Source: Desulfoferrobacter suflitae
Lineage (GTDB): Bacteria > Desulfobacterota > Syntrophobacteria > Syntrophobacterales > Syntrophobacteraceae
Assembly: GCF_022603395.1 (NCBI RefSeq)
Contig: NZ_JAIBKA010000001.1
Span: 556,058-620,057, forward strand
Direction of reading: 5' to 3'
Length of the DNA stretch: 64,000 bases
In this document: positions 18,468 through 27,653 of the stretch, in pieces
Position numbering within the stretch: position 1 is the first letter of the stretch
Layout of the letters: each line of letters opens with the position of its first letter
Translations under genes and position numbers: made by a program
The notes under the pieces: generated by a model
The model's database searches: none
Told to the model about the DNA's origin: nothing
The model's input: the letters and a program-made list of their open reading frames with translations, nothing else

Positions 18468-19085
18468 CTATGGTTTTTCTTTTCCCAACTCCTGCTGCAG
18501 ACGATCAATCTCTTCGCGCAACACGCTGCGAACAATGTCAGGCAGTCTGGATTCGACCATTTGCTTGAGTGCCTCGAGCAAACGATCCTCAATTTGAGCG
18601 ACAAAATCCTCTATCGAGATCTTCTCATTGCCTGTATCGCCCTCCTCAGACGGAGCGACATGCAATGACGCATGGCCCCCGGGCTCGATTTTGATCGCTT
18701 CGCTCACCGGGGCGGGGAACTCCTCCCTTGTCAACTCAGAGGGCAGCTCGGATTCCTGCTCGGGAGCGATGCTTTGCGACGCATCCATGGACTGCTTCCG
18801 ATGAGCGTCCCGGATGTTTTCCTCTTCGAAAGAGAACCCGCCCAGGTCGTCCTCCAGAAACAACTCTTCATCACTCTCGAAATCCAGTTCGATCTCCTGC
18901 AGGTCCAGTTCCGAGTCGGTCTCTGCACCCACCTCGCCAGGAGGGACTGGCTCTTCCGCTATTTCCAGAACATCCTCCAGCTCGATGATCTCTTCGCCGT
19001 CATCAAGGTCAAGATCAAAACTGGCCTGCGCCCTCGGGTCCACTTCATAATCCTGCCACTCGCCGGGCCGTTTGGGTTTTTTCAT
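18468..19085 (-). CDS. Acidic hypothetical protein with a helical C terminus
   Basis: A 205-aa protein. Residues 10-90 are extremely rich in Asp and Glu (for example DLDLDDGEEIIELEDVLE) and likely disordered. Residues 155-205 form an amphipathic helical region (FVAQIEDRLLEALKQM, LPDIVRSVLREEIDRLQQE). An acidic, disordered body with a conserved helical end resembles the architecture of PopZ-type polar organisers, although no homology is claimed. There is no signal peptide or membrane segment. The gene leads the valS-nadC run, with 11 bases to valS. Confidence 0.8.
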   Translation of the reverse strand: MKKPKRPGEWQDYEVDPRAQASFDLDLDDGEEIIELEDVLEIAEEPVPPGEVGAETDSELDLQEIELDFESDEELFLEDDLGGFSFEEENIRDAHRKQSMDASQSIAPEQESELPSELTREEFPAPVSEAIKIEPGGHASLHVAPSEEGDTGNEKISIEDFVAQIEDRLLEALKQMVESRLPDIVRSVLREEIDRLQQELGKEKP

Positions 19086-19409
19086 GGCATGACTCTCTCA
19101 TTCGCAGCTCCGGCATCCCAGAGCCGCCTCGCAACTGATACAAAGAAACCATATCCTCCCGGCCGTGCATCCCCGCCGGATGAATCCAATTCCCGCCGCC
19201 GGGTCCCGCCCCCGAAAGGTCGAACATCAGGCAACATGACAGGCAGGTCTGACTGCCGTAAGGCATTAAAGCAGCAAGCGGCCTTTGCCATCATCGATGT
19301 CCCGGGCCCCTTTCATGCCTGCCAAAAGAGGTTACTTTGCCGGATGCCCGCAAACTTGTCAAAATAGAAATCGCCGTCGGCCGCATATTTGTCTTCCACC
19401 ACCTTCCTG
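19086..19409. other. Intergenic region, no gene identified
   Basis: Two overlapping minus-strand frames of about 70 codons are present. One contains CLSCC and CHEK cysteines, but neither has a good ribosome-binding site or a recognisable fold. The stretch should contain the promoter of the acidic protein-valS-nadC transcript. Confidence 0.4.
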
Positions 19410-20987
19410 TCAATCCGGCGGTTGCATGACGGCAATTCCCACCCGCACATGCTCTTTATCGGCATACTTGTAAGGCAGGTCGTGATAGACAATATTGAAT
19501 TGATGCGGGGCGACCCGCACCTCGTTGCGCAGAAATGTTTTCAATCTGTCGGGCATCCCGTCCGTCTTTGTGCTTTTCCAAAAGGCTACCAGGCACCCTT
19601 CTGCAGATCTTCTGTCGCTGTCAAGCCCGGTGAGGTTGGATGCCAAGACCAGGCTATCAGGCAGTTGTAATCGGATGTTGCCGGCATCCAGCTGACTGTC
19701 GGCCAAAATCATATTCGGAACCGAGCACTGCTCCTCTATTTTGTCCGCCAACGCAGCATAGGGAAAATTAAACGCTGTGTAATAGCCCAGAGAAGGCCCC
19801 AGGACTATTCTTGCAGGCATCATCACCAGAATCGTGGAAGCGGTCAACAGGGCCAGGGCCAGAAAGACGCGCGACGCCCTGGGGTGGGAGGAAGTATCCT
19901 TGACATAGGTGAAAAAATAGAGGGGGAAGAGGAAAAACAACGGTTGCATCCAGCGATCCTTAAAGTAGGTGACGCGCCAGACCAAAATCATGACCCACAA
20001 CAGGCAGAAGAGCGCCAGGAAGTAGCGTTGCACCGGAAAAGAAGTCCTGTGCATGGGGTGATGGCGCAGAATCATGGAGAACCCGCGGGGGAAAAGCAGC
20101 AGGTAGACCAAACAGAGGGGACCGAGAAACATAAGTGTGACATAGATCAGACGCCCTGTCCCTTTGACAAAATAATTGCTCGGGCCGATGTCGAGGTCAT
20201 GCAGAGACGAAGTGACGGAATCCAGATGGAAAACAACCCACCCCGCATAGGGCAGCACAATAATCAGCACAGCCGCAAGAGTCAGCAATGCCCGTCGATC
20301 GGACAGCACCGAGCGCCCGCGTGCGTAGGTCAAGAGCGTGATCAGAACAGCCGCGATAAACAATGCAAAATTGTATTTGGCCAGGGTGCCGAACCCGATG
20401 GCCACCCCCAGCCAGACATAATCTCTGCTGCATTGAGACTGCAGCAGCCGCAAGACAACGTAAAAGCTCATGGCGCTCAGAGCCGTAACCAGTATCGAAT
20501 GGGTGAGATCCCTTTGCGATTCCCAGGATATCTGAGGAATCAACAATAGGGACAGGGTCGCCAGGACAGCCAAGCGGGCATCATTGAAAAGCAGGCGTGC
20601 GCCGGCAAACACAAAGGCATAGGTCGAGAACAGGAGACCGTTTTTCAGCAAGCTCAACGCCAACACATTGGTGCCGAACAGCTTAAAAAACAAAATTTGC
20701 AGCCAGGTATACAAAGGAGGCTTGGAAAGATAACTGGCGCGCAGCCATTGGGAGAACAAAACCTGCTCCGCTTCATCCGTCTCCAGAGACGACGACACCA
20801 CGGTGCGCAAAAATATGTGGGCTGCAAAGTAACAAAGCAGCCCAATGAGAAACCGTTGCGAGATGATCTGATCGGTTGAGGATACACAGGGAGTGTTGCT
20901 ATGGATGTTGCTTGAAGAATTCAAGCCGTCGTCCCCAGGCAAAGCCATTGGCCCATCGGGTATCGGGAATCCGGATTTCAGCAGCAC
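19410..20987 (-). CDS. Glycosyltransferase family 39 (ArnT/PMT-like) membrane protein
   Basis: A polytopic inner-membrane protein of up to 525 aa with about ten hydrophobic segments and a C-terminal periplasmic domain (residues about 410-525). The first external loop carries the acidic motif SLETDEAEQV followed by SKPPLYTWLQ, the catalytic-loop pattern of GT39 enzymes, which use polyprenyl-phosphate sugars to glycosylate lipids or proteins. The acceptor is unknown. The start is uncertain: a GTG at 20987 lies 5 bases after the response-regulator stop, and an ATG at 20948 is an alternative. It is the last gene of the hflK-hflC run. Confidence 0.82.
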   Translation of the reverse strand: MLLKSGFPIPDGPMALPGDDGLNSSSNIHSNTPCVSSTDQIISQRFLIGLLCYFAAHIFLRTVVSSSLETDEAEQVLFSQWLRASYLSKPPLYTWLQILFFKLFGTNVLALSLLKNGLLFSTYAFVFAGARLLFNDARLAVLATLSLLLIPQISWESQRDLTHSILVTALSAMSFYVVLRLLQSQCSRDYVWLGVAIGFGTLAKYNFALFIAAVLITLLTYARGRSVLSDRRALLTLAAVLIIVLPYAGWVVFHLDSVTSSLHDLDIGPSNYFVKGTGRLIYVTLMFLGPLCLVYLLLFPRGFSMILRHHPMHRTSFPVQRYFLALFCLLWVMILVWRVTYFKDRWMQPLFFLFPLYFFTYVKDTSSHPRASRVFLALALLTASTILVMMPARIVLGPSLGYYTAFNFPYAALADKIEEQCSVPNMILADSQLDAGNIRLQLPDSLVLASNLTGLDSDRRSAEGCLVAFWKSTKTDGMPDRLKTFLRNEVRVAPHQFNIVYHDLPYKYADKEHVRVGIAVMQPPD

Positions 20988-20992
20988 ACGCC

Positions 20993-21355
20993 CTAAGGCA
21001 GTCGTGTTTCAAGAGCCATTGCAATTTTTTTCTTAAGCTCTGTTAAATCAAAGCTTTTTACCACATAGAAGTCAGCTGCAATGGACTTCATGTCTTCCTT
21101 GAACGTGTCATATGCGGTGGACAGTATTACCGGCAGATCGTAGTACTGGTTGCGAATGTCCTGCAGCAAATCAAGACCGTTGTAGTCCACCATTTTGATA
21201 TCGAGAATCACCAGGTCCGGCTTCTCTTCCTCGATCCGCTCCAGCAGCTTATATCCACTGTCTGCGGTAATCACCTCGTAGCCCGCTTCCTTTAATTCCT
21301 CAGAGTAGAGCAGCCTAATGTGTTCTTCGTCATCGACAACCAGAATCTTGGGCAT
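20993..21355 (-). CDS. Single-domain response regulator (CheY-like receiver)
   Basis: A 120-aa stand-alone receiver domain. The acidic pair DD at residues 8-9, the phospho-acceptor Asp52 in VILDIKM, the Ser/Thr switch in ILSTAYD and the lysine in VVKSFD are all in place. There is no output domain. The ATG at 21355 was preferred over a GTG 15 bases upstream because GGAGG sits eight bases before it. It lies between two glycosyltransferase genes in one operon; no histidine kinase is nearby, so the input signal is unknown. Confidence 0.9.
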   Translation of the reverse strand: MPKILVVDDEEHIRLLYSEELKEAGYEVITADSGYKLLERIEEEKPDLVILDIKMVDYNGLDLLQDIRNQYYDLPVILSTAYDTFKEDMKSIAADFYVVKSFDLTELKKKIAMALETRLP

Positions 21356-21374
21356 TTCACTATCCTCCACCTTT

Positions 21375-22589
21375 TTATTCCATTATTTTCACTAAATAGG
21401 GTTTATTTTCTTCAAAAACCATGCACTCATTTTCTACATATTCTTCGGCCTGCTGCAACGACATTCTCTCGGTCTTCTTAACGAAGGACAATACCTTGCC
21501 CAAATAGAGAGGCAGCAGAGAATCGATGAGGTTGGCACGCTGCTCTCCCTGCATGGCCGAATAGGCTTTGAAGGCTTCAAACAATATTCGGGCCCAGGTT
21601 TGACCCGGGAAGGAAAAATGTTGCAGGCCCAGGCTGCGGATTTCCTGCAGCTTATTGACGTGGGTCTGATCAAATTGGGCTTCCCACAGGGCGAAATGAT
21701 CATCAAAGCCCTTGAGAAACCTCTCATGCAACTTATTCATATTGATTTCAACAGGTACCGGCGTGGCCACTTCCTGAGCGTCCATGCCAAACAGTGCGGT
21801 CGGCTTACTCCATTTGACCATGCGCCAAAAGTCGGAATAAACCGCCATAAGGTCAAACATGGCACTCACAATCTGCCTGAAAAGAACACTCAATTGCGCA
21901 TAGGGGTCTTTCACCCGGTGGATCTTGGGACTACCCATAAATGACTGATAGATGGGCATTCGAGCATTCAGGGCGACGGTGGTCATCCAGATGTCCACTC
22001 CGAAATGTTCGATGGATTCCGTCCAGACGGGAGAATCCAGGAATTGGTTCACCAGCTCACCCCTGAAGCCGAAATCCCCGGCGTCCGGCTGTCTCACCCG
22101 CCGCCCGTAAAGGCAGCGCGTGAGAGGATAAACGAGGGAGCTCGTTAAAGTCCCCTCATATTTGTGTCGCACATAGAGCGGGCACACGTAGCCGGCACCC
22201 TTCACTATAGGCTGCCCAAGATTTCTGATCCAATAGGGCGCCAGGTTCTTGACATCCGCTTCGATGACTACAACCGTCTTCGCCTCCAGTTCCCGCACCT
22301 TTTCAAACAGATTGCGCAGGTTGTTGCCTTTTCCCCTCTGATCCTCCGGCGTAGACAGGTATATCTTGGGCACCTCGCCCGCAGCTTTCAGGAAGGCGTC
22401 TTTGGTTCCGTCCGTTGAATGATTGTCGCAGTTGATCAGTACGCCCTGCAAATCGCCAAAGAACTCGACCAACCCCGCACCCGCCTGTTCAGCCACGGAC
22501 CCGATGGTCTCCGCCTCGTTGAACGACGGGATAGCCACCACTATGTCCGCCTTGCTAATATTCCGGGGGTTCTCCTCGTAGAATGCCAC
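21375..22589 (-). CDS. Family 2-like glycosyltransferase (mannosyl-/glucosylglycerate synthase type)
   Basis: A 404-aa cytoplasmic GT-A glycosyltransferase. After VVAIPSFNEAETIGS come DNHSTDGTKDAF, the sugar-nucleotide loop DQRGKGNNLRNLF, then VVVIEADVKNLAPYWIRNL and the acceptor region RQPDAGDFGFRGEL. The C-terminal 130 residues are helical. The layout is most like mannosylglycerate or glucosylglycerate synthases, which make compatible solutes or lipid precursors; the actual donor and acceptor cannot be read from the sequence. The GTG start at 22589 has an excellent GGAGGAGG upstream and lies 16 bases after hflC. Confidence 0.8.
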   Translation of the reverse strand: MAFYEENPRNISKADIVVAIPSFNEAETIGSVAEQAGAGLVEFFGDLQGVLINCDNHSTDGTKDAFLKAAGEVPKIYLSTPEDQRGKGNNLRNLFEKVRELEAKTVVVIEADVKNLAPYWIRNLGQPIVKGAGYVCPLYVRHKYEGTLTSSLVYPLTRCLYGRRVRQPDAGDFGFRGELVNQFLDSPVWTESIEHFGVDIWMTTVALNARMPIYQSFMGSPKIHRVKDPYAQLSVLFRQIVSAMFDLMAVYSDFWRMVKWSKPTALFGMDAQEVATPVPVEINMNKLHERFLKGFDDHFALWEAQFDQTHVNKLQEIRSLGLQHFSFPGQTWARILFEAFKAYSAMQGEQRANLIDSLLPLYLGKVLSFVKKTERMSLQQAEEYVENECMVFEENKPYLVKIME

Positions 22590-22605
22590 AGCTCCTCCTC
22601 CTGCT

Positions 22606-23589
22606 CTACTCCCTCGATGTTCCCGCACTGTTTTTGAGATATTTGAAAATATCCGCATCAGTCGTCAGAACAAAGGAGCTTTTGGGATTGTTGAAATTCT
22701 TATAAAAATCCAGAGTGCGGTAGAACTCAAAAAATTCAATGTCTTTTCCGAAGGCCCTTGCATAAATCGAGGTGGCCTCTGCGTCCGCTTTGCCTCGGAT
22801 CTCCTGGGACGTGCGAAATGCTTCGGAAGTGATCTTGGCCAATTCCCGCTCCATTTGCCCCAGAACCGCAGCTCGTTCACCTTCTCCTTCAGACCGATAC
22901 TGAGAGGCGATGCGCTGCCGCTCCGAAATCATCCGCTCGAAAACCTTTTCCTGGACCGAGTCAACATAATTGATGCGCTTGATGCGAATATCCAGCAGCT
23001 CAATGCCGAACTCGGGCACCAGCCGGGAAGCATCGGCGACCATTTCGCGAGTTATCTTTTCGCGGCCCTTGATCAGCTTATCTCCCTGGGATTCGCGGAA
23101 AGCGCCCAGGAACTGCAGGTCGGGCAAGCCCGCCTCCATCAGTTTCTGCCGGGCCTCCTCCCAACCTTCACTGCGAACCAGCTCTTCCAGGTTGTTGTTG
23201 GAAACCCGATCACGCACAACGGAATCAATGATGCCGTCCAGGCGGCTGAGAGCGGTCGCATTGGAACCCATCCGTTTCAGAAACAGTAACGGATCCTGAA
23301 TGCGCCAGCGGGCCGTGGTGTCCACCCAGATGTATTTTTTGTCCTTGGTGGGGATTTGATTCGGACTTCCATCCCATTTCATCACCCGCTTTTCGAAATA
23401 ATTGGCTTTTTGTATCACAGGTATCTTGAAATGCAGCCCCGCCTCGGTAATCGGTTCGCCGACCGGCCTCCCGAGCTGCGTGATGACCACCTGCTTGGTC
23501 TCATCCACCACAAAAAGCGCAGTGGCTGCAAACAGGCCCACCACCGCAACAACAATGATCGCTACTACCCCTGTTCCCTTCGCAAGCAT
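22606..23589 (-). CDS. hflC: Membrane protease modulator HflC (SPFH/prohibitin family)
   Basis: Partner of HflK in the periplasm-facing cage that modulates the FtsH protease. The 327-aa protein has one N-terminal transmembrane helix (residues 6-27), an SPFH domain beginning FVVDETKQVVITQLGRPVG, and a long helical region with RQRIASQYRSEGEGERAAVL and the KADAEATSIYARAFGKD motif typical of HflC. It is 88 bases downstream of hflK. ftsH is not in this window. Confidence 0.95.
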   Translation of the reverse strand: MLAKGTGVVAIIVVAVVGLFAATALFVVDETKQVVITQLGRPVGEPITEAGLHFKIPVIQKANYFEKRVMKWDGSPNQIPTKDKKYIWVDTTARWRIQDPLLFLKRMGSNATALSRLDGIIDSVVRDRVSNNNLEELVRSEGWEEARQKLMEAGLPDLQFLGAFRESQGDKLIKGREKITREMVADASRLVPEFGIELLDIRIKRINYVDSVQEKVFERMISERQRIASQYRSEGEGERAAVLGQMERELAKITSEAFRTSQEIRGKADAEATSIYARAFGKDIEFFEFYRTLDFYKNFNNPKSSFVLTTDADIFKYLKNSAGTSRE

Positions 23590-23677
23590 TTAATTCCTTT
23601 TCTCCCTCCGAGCCGCAGAAAACTCTCTACTGCTTCAATTGGGTCAAAGAGTCTTCACAAAATTTGTCGACTGCCGA

Positions 23678-24736
23678 CTATTGAGCGTCCACTGCGGGCA
23701 CGTCCTGGGCGGACATTTTGCCGATGTCAAAAAGAGGCAACAGATTTTGCTGACTCTCATCAATGACGATCATGCGGTCTATCTTGCTGTTAAAATCGGC
23801 GAAGGCCTCCAGGTACATGCGGCTGCGCGTGACATCCGGCGCCTTCTCATATTCGGTCAGAATGTCGGAAAAACGGGCCACTTCTCCCTGTGCTTTGTTG
23901 ATTCTCTCCAAGGCATAGCCTTCCGCCTGAGTTATTCTTTGCCGTGCCTCCCCTTTGGCCCGCGGAATCTTCTGGTTGTATACCTGCTGGGCCTCATTGA
24001 TCATGCGCTCCTTTTCCTGCTGGGCTTCGTTGACCTCATTGAATGCCTGTTTTACAGGATCAGGAGGATTGGCGTTCTGGAGCTTGACCATCGTGATCTC
24101 CAAGCCGGTCTTGTACTGATTCATGATCTCCTGAATCTCGACTGCAGCCATGTCCGCGACGGAAGCCCTGCCCACGGTGAGCACTTCGTCCACATACCGG
24201 TTTCCCACGATTCGGCGCATGACCGATTCGGATATGTCATCCAGCGTCGCTTCCACATCCTGCACCTGAAACAGATAATCCATGGGGTCTTGTATCTTAT
24301 ATTGGACTGTCCACTGCAGGTCGATGACGTTAAGATCGCCGCTCAGCATCCGAGCTTCCTCTTCGTAACCCTTTTCTACCAGACGGGAACGTGCACCGGG
24401 CTCAATGGTTCGATATCCGTATTCGCGCTGCAGCACACGTCCGGTCACAACCTTGCGCACCGTCTCGATTCCGAAGGGGATCTTAAAATGCAGGCCGGCA
24501 TCCGCGGTCCGCACGAATTTACCGAAACGCTGGACGACCGCCGTTTCCTGTGGATCAACGGTGTAATAGGAGTTGAAGCCGATCAAAATTAGAACAACGA
24601 GCACTGCTATCCACACAATGGAACCGCGTGGAAATTTCGAAAAATCATAGCGGTCTTTGAGCCGCCTGAGCACCTCTTCGAGATCTTGGATGTTCCCAGG
24701 TCCCGGACCCCTGTGAGGCTGTCTGTCCCAATCCAT
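23678..24736 (-). CDS. hflK: Membrane protease modulator HflK (SPFH family)
   Basis: Forms the HflKC complex with HflC. The 352-aa protein has a Gly/Pro-rich cytoplasmic N terminus (about 40 residues), a single transmembrane helix (GSIVWIAVLVVLILIGFNSY), then the SPFH domain with YTVDPQETAVVQRFGKFV and, further on, ARSRLVEKGYEEEARMLSGD. The C-terminal helix includes QVYNQKIPRAKGEARQRITQ. GGAGAG precedes the ATG. It is the first of the conserved pair and is followed by glycosyltransferase and receiver genes. Confidence 0.95.
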   Translation of the reverse strand: MDWDRQPHRGPGPGNIQDLEEVLRRLKDRYDFSKFPRGSIVWIAVLVVLILIGFNSYYTVDPQETAVVQRFGKFVRTADAGLHFKIPFGIETVRKVVTGRVLQREYGYRTIEPGARSRLVEKGYEEEARMLSGDLNVIDLQWTVQYKIQDPMDYLFQVQDVEATLDDISESVMRRIVGNRYVDEVLTVGRASVADMAAVEIQEIMNQYKTGLEITMVKLQNANPPDPVKQAFNEVNEAQQEKERMINEAQQVYNQKIPRAKGEARQRITQAEGYALERINKAQGEVARFSDILTEYEKAPDVTRSRMYLEAFADFNSKIDRMIVIDESQQNLLPLFDIGKMSAQDVPAVDAQ

Positions 24737-24825
24737 ATTCTCTCCTCAAAAAAAATTTATCCTCACCACTGCGTTGCATGAGGATCAAAACGATTCCTGC
24801 TGCCACAACCATCGAATCGATTCAG

Positions 24826-24993
24826 CTACTTTTCACGCCGGTGTATCGCTTCAAACACATAGGCAAAGAAAACCAGCACCAGCGCTGCTAAAATTATTGT
24901 TGCGGGCCCGCCGGCAGGAAAGAAAAAGCGGGCCAGCAGAAACGCAAAGAAAAGGCCAAGAATAACCCTCATGACGAGAACTTTTGGCTTCAT
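24826..24993 (-). CDS. Small membrane protein upstream of hflK
   Basis: A 55-aa frame (MKPKVLVMRVILGLFFAFLL at the start) has two hydrophobic segments separated by FFPAGGPA and a charged end (FEAIHRREK). It predicts a two-pass protein with both ends in the cytoplasm. An internal ATG at 24972 would give 48 aa. The ribosome-binding site is weak (GAAG). It is 89 bases before hflK on the same strand and could be its companion. No family was recognised. Confidence 0.5.
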   Translation of the reverse strand: MKPKVLVMRVILGLFFAFLLARFFFPAGGPATIILAALVLVFFAYVFEAIHRREK

Positions 24994-25531
24994 ACCGCTT
25001 CACAACCCAGACCCTGGTGGAACGCCACCCGGTCCTCAAATCATTCCTCTGCAGTTTTGACCGATCCCGCTGAACACCCATAGAAATCACGCTATCCTAT
25101 CGGGGCACGGGTACAATGTCAAGATTATCCAAAATTTCTCAGTCTTGCGGCAGGAGGAACAAAGCGAGCAGACCGTGCGTACCCGGACTTGTTGGAGCAT
25201 GACGCTCAGGTCAGCCAAAGAAGTTATACCGGTTAAACATTAGATGTTTCATTGCAGGCCTTGTTGATGGGTTTCGCTTCGCTCTACCCATCAGTGACTG
25301 CCCGCATGGAAATGCATGTCTCTTCCCTCAACAAGTATACTATTGCGTTGTTGTGCTGCCCGGATGTATAAGAATGGCCAACAGTTGGAATGCAGCCCGG
25401 CTGGTTCCGGCTGGATGAACGCGGTCAACGCTTTTGAGACGGCCCCTGTCCGCCCAACCAAGGCGGGCAGAAGAGTGTTTGGGACGGGCTCCTTGCCGGC
25501 CACTTCAAGGAAATGACGAAAGAAAAGCAGC
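24994..25531. other. Gene-free stretch containing one dispersed repeat copy
   Basis: No gene is supported here. The middle holds a copy of the repeat described separately. The rest should contain promoters for the divergent hflK and uspA units; I see no strong -35/-10 pair. Confidence 0.5.
25226..25320 (+). repeat. Dispersed palindromic repeat, copy 1
   Basis: It begins TATACCGGTTAAACATTAGA, then TGTTTCATTG, CAGGCCTTGTTGATGGG, a short stem-loop (GATGGGT pairs with ACCCATC) and CAGTGACTGCC. The same blocks recur near 54922 and 62451. Confidence 0.8.
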
Positions 25532-26020
25532 ATGGAACATTTTATTGTCGCACTCGATGACACACCGGGTTCTCTCAAGAGCATTCACTACCTGAACCGA
25601 ACGTTGAAAGGTGTCAAACACGTCCAGTTGACTCTTTTTCATGTCCTGGACACGGCGTCACCCAATTTGCTCAAAAAAGAAGAGGTGCGCCGCATCGAGA
25701 GGATCCACGAGGAACAGCCGCACCTCAGCGGGTATTTTTGGACTGCCGAGAACGAGCAGAGGATGCTCGATACCTTCCATCAAGCCAGGCTGCTGTTGCT
25801 GGAAGGAGGATTCCCCGAAGAGCAGATTCGCACACACTACAGCGTACAATTTGCCGAGGTTGCCCAGGTGATTTTGAACGAGGCCAAGGCGCTGCAATGT
25901 TCAACCATCGTATTGGGCCGCCGCGGGCTGGGGCGCGTAAAGGAATTTTTTCTTGGCAGCGTTTCCAACACGGTCACCAAATTCGCACGCAACATGACCG
26001 TGTGGGTGGTGGACGACTGA
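25532..26020 (+). CDS. Universal stress protein (UspA family)
   Basis: A 162-aa cytoplasmic Usp-fold protein. The start FIVALDDTPGSLKSIHYLNR is the usual beta1-alpha1, and the ATP-binding signature G-x2-G-x9-G-S/T is present as GRRGLGRVKEFFLGSVS near the C terminus. It is immediately followed by a second Usp gene (67 bases). Such pairs are commonly induced by starvation or redox stress. The frame has an insertion of about 20 residues around residues 40-70 compared with minimal Usp domains. Confidence 0.88.
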   Translation: MEHFIVALDDTPGSLKSIHYLNRTLKGVKHVQLTLFHVLDTASPNLLKKEEVRRIERIHEEQPHLSGYFWTAENEQRMLDTFHQARLLLLEGGFPEEQIRTHYSVQFAEVAQVILNEAKALQCSTIVLGRRGLGRVKEFFLGSVSNTVTKFARNMTVWVVDD

Positions 26021-26087
26021 GAGGTTCAAGGCCGGCCATTGCCCATTTGAATGGAATATTTTCGCACTGAATTCAATGGAGGTCGCC

Positions 26088-26558
26088 ATGACAAACCATA
26101 CTTTCAAGCAAATCGCTTTCTGCACCGACTTTTCAGAAAATGCGGACCTGGCCTTCAGTGTCGCCAAAGACTTGGCATGGCATTATGCGGCCACCCTGCA
26201 TATCGTGCACGTGATGGTGGATTTTGCTCTTTCTCCCCCCATTCACTCGACGTACATGCCGATCGAGTATCAGCCGGAATTCATTGAACAGGTCTCCAAG
26301 GCTTCGCGCGAATCCATACAAAGCCGCTATGTAGACCGGCTGAAGGAGAAGCAAACTTATGAAATTCAGCTGCTGTCCGGCTATGCTTCCACCGAGATCA
26401 TCCGGCTGGTGAAAGAGAAGGCCATTGATCTGATCGTCATGGGGTCCCATGGATTGACCGGACTCGCCCATGTACTGTTTGGCAGCACGGCGGATCGGGT
26501 GGTGCGCAAATCGCCCTGTTCGGTACTGACAGTGAGGCCGCAGGGCAAAGCTGAATGA
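26088..26558 (+). CDS. Universal stress protein (UspA family)
   Basis: A 156-aa Usp protein distinct from its neighbour. It starts [18 protein letters not shown], contains [10 protein letters not shown], and ends in the nucleotide-binding motif [17 protein letters not shown] followed by [12 protein letters not shown]. The ATG at 26088 follows TGGAGG; an in-frame start four codons earlier lies on top of that site. It is probably co-transcribed with the preceding Usp gene and perhaps with the epimerase 50 bases later. Confidence 0.92.
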   Translation: MTNHTFKQIAFCTDFSENADLAFSVAKDLAWHYAATLHIVHVMVDFALSPPIHSTYMPIEYQPEFIEQVSKASRESIQSRYVDRLKEKQTYEIQLLSGYASTEIIRLVKEKAIDLIVMGSHGLTGLAHVLFGSTADRVVRKSPCSVLTVRPQGKAE

Positions 26559-26608
26559 GCTTTCCCTGTGGTATGGGCAACCCATGTGCGAATCAGGACG
26601 TCCCACAA

Positions 26609-27628
26609 ATGCATAGTGACCAACCTGTACTGATCACCGGTGCGGCAGGATTTATCGGCTACCATCTGGCGTTGCGCCTGCTTAAGAGCGGCACACCCGT
26701 CATCGGACTCGATAATATCAACGACTACTACGACGTCAGGTTGAAGCTGGACCGCTTGAAACAGCTTGAACAATTCCCTGATTTTCAATTTCAGCGGGTC
26801 AGTCTTGAAGATCGCCCCTCGATGGAATCCCTTTTTCAGCAGGTGCGCTTCGAAATCGTTGTGCATCTTGCGGCCCAGGCCGGCGTCAGGTACTCTCTCA
26901 CCCACCCCCATGCTTATGTCGACAGCAACCTGGTCGGTTTTGTCAACATCCTCGAAGGATGCCGGCATGCTTTGGTAAAGCACCTGGTGTTTGCTTCCTC
27001 GAGCTCCGTTTACGGCGCCAACACGGCCATGCCGTTCTCGGTGCATCAGAATGTGGACCATCCGGTGTCACTCTATGCCGCGACCAAAAAAGCCAATGAG
27101 CTCATGGCTCATACCTATGCGCACCTGTATGGACTGCCCTGCACGGGGCTGCGTTTCTTCACCGTCTACGGCCCGTGGGGAAGACCCGACATGGCATTGT
27201 TCCTATTCACCCGGGCGATGTTGGAGGGACAACCCATCCAAGTCTTCAATCACGGCAAAATGCGCCGAGATTTCACCTACATCGATGACATCATCGGGGG
27301 CGTGCTGCGGGTGATGGAAAACCCGCCCCGGCCGAACCCCGGTTGGAACTCGGAAACGCCCGATCCAGGCACGAGTTATGCTCCCTATCGCATCTACAAT
27401 ATTGGCAACAATCAGCCTGTGGAGTTGATGGAATTTGTCGAAGCCATTGAAGAGGCGCTCGGAATTGGGGCCAAAAAGGAGTACCTGCCCATGCAGCCCG
27501 GCGACGTGCCCGCAACCTATGCCGACATTGACGACCTAACCCGAGACTTGGGGTTCAGACCTCAAACCGACATTCGCCAGGGCGTTCGCCGCTTCATAGC
27601 GTGGTACAAAGAATACTACCGAGTCTGA
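26609..27628 (+). CDS. NAD-dependent epimerase, UDP-glucuronate 4-epimerase type
   Basis: An extended short-chain dehydrogenase/reductase of 339 aa. The NAD-binding motif GAAGFIGYH is at residues 9-17, and the catalytic [14 protein letters not shown] and YAATKKANE (Tyr-x3-Lys) follow. [14 protein letters not shown] after the second strand and the [15 protein letters not shown] block are typical of UDP-glucuronate 4-epimerases (CapI/GAE), which make UDP-galacturonate for surface polysaccharides. The exact substrate is inferred by family resemblance. It converges with the peptidase gene, 25 bases apart. Confidence 0.88.
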   Translation: MHSDQPVLITGAAGFIGYHLALRLLKSGTPVIGLDNINDYYDVRLKLDRLKQLEQFPDFQFQRVSLEDRPSMESLFQQVRFEIVVHLAAQAGVRYSLTHPHAYVDSNLVGFVNILEGCRHALVKHLVFASSSSVYGANTAMPFSVHQNVDHPVSLYAATKKANELMAHTYAHLYGLPCTGLRFFTVYGPWGRPDMALFLFTRAMLEGQPIQVFNHGKMRRDFTYIDDIIGGVLRVMENPPRPNPGWNSETPDPGTSYAPYRIYNIGNNQPVELMEFVEAIEEALGIGAKKEYLPMQPGDVPATYADIDDLTRDLGFRPQTDIRQGVRRFIAWYKEYYRV

Positions 27629-27653
27629 GCTCTCATCGGCCGCGCCTCACTCG

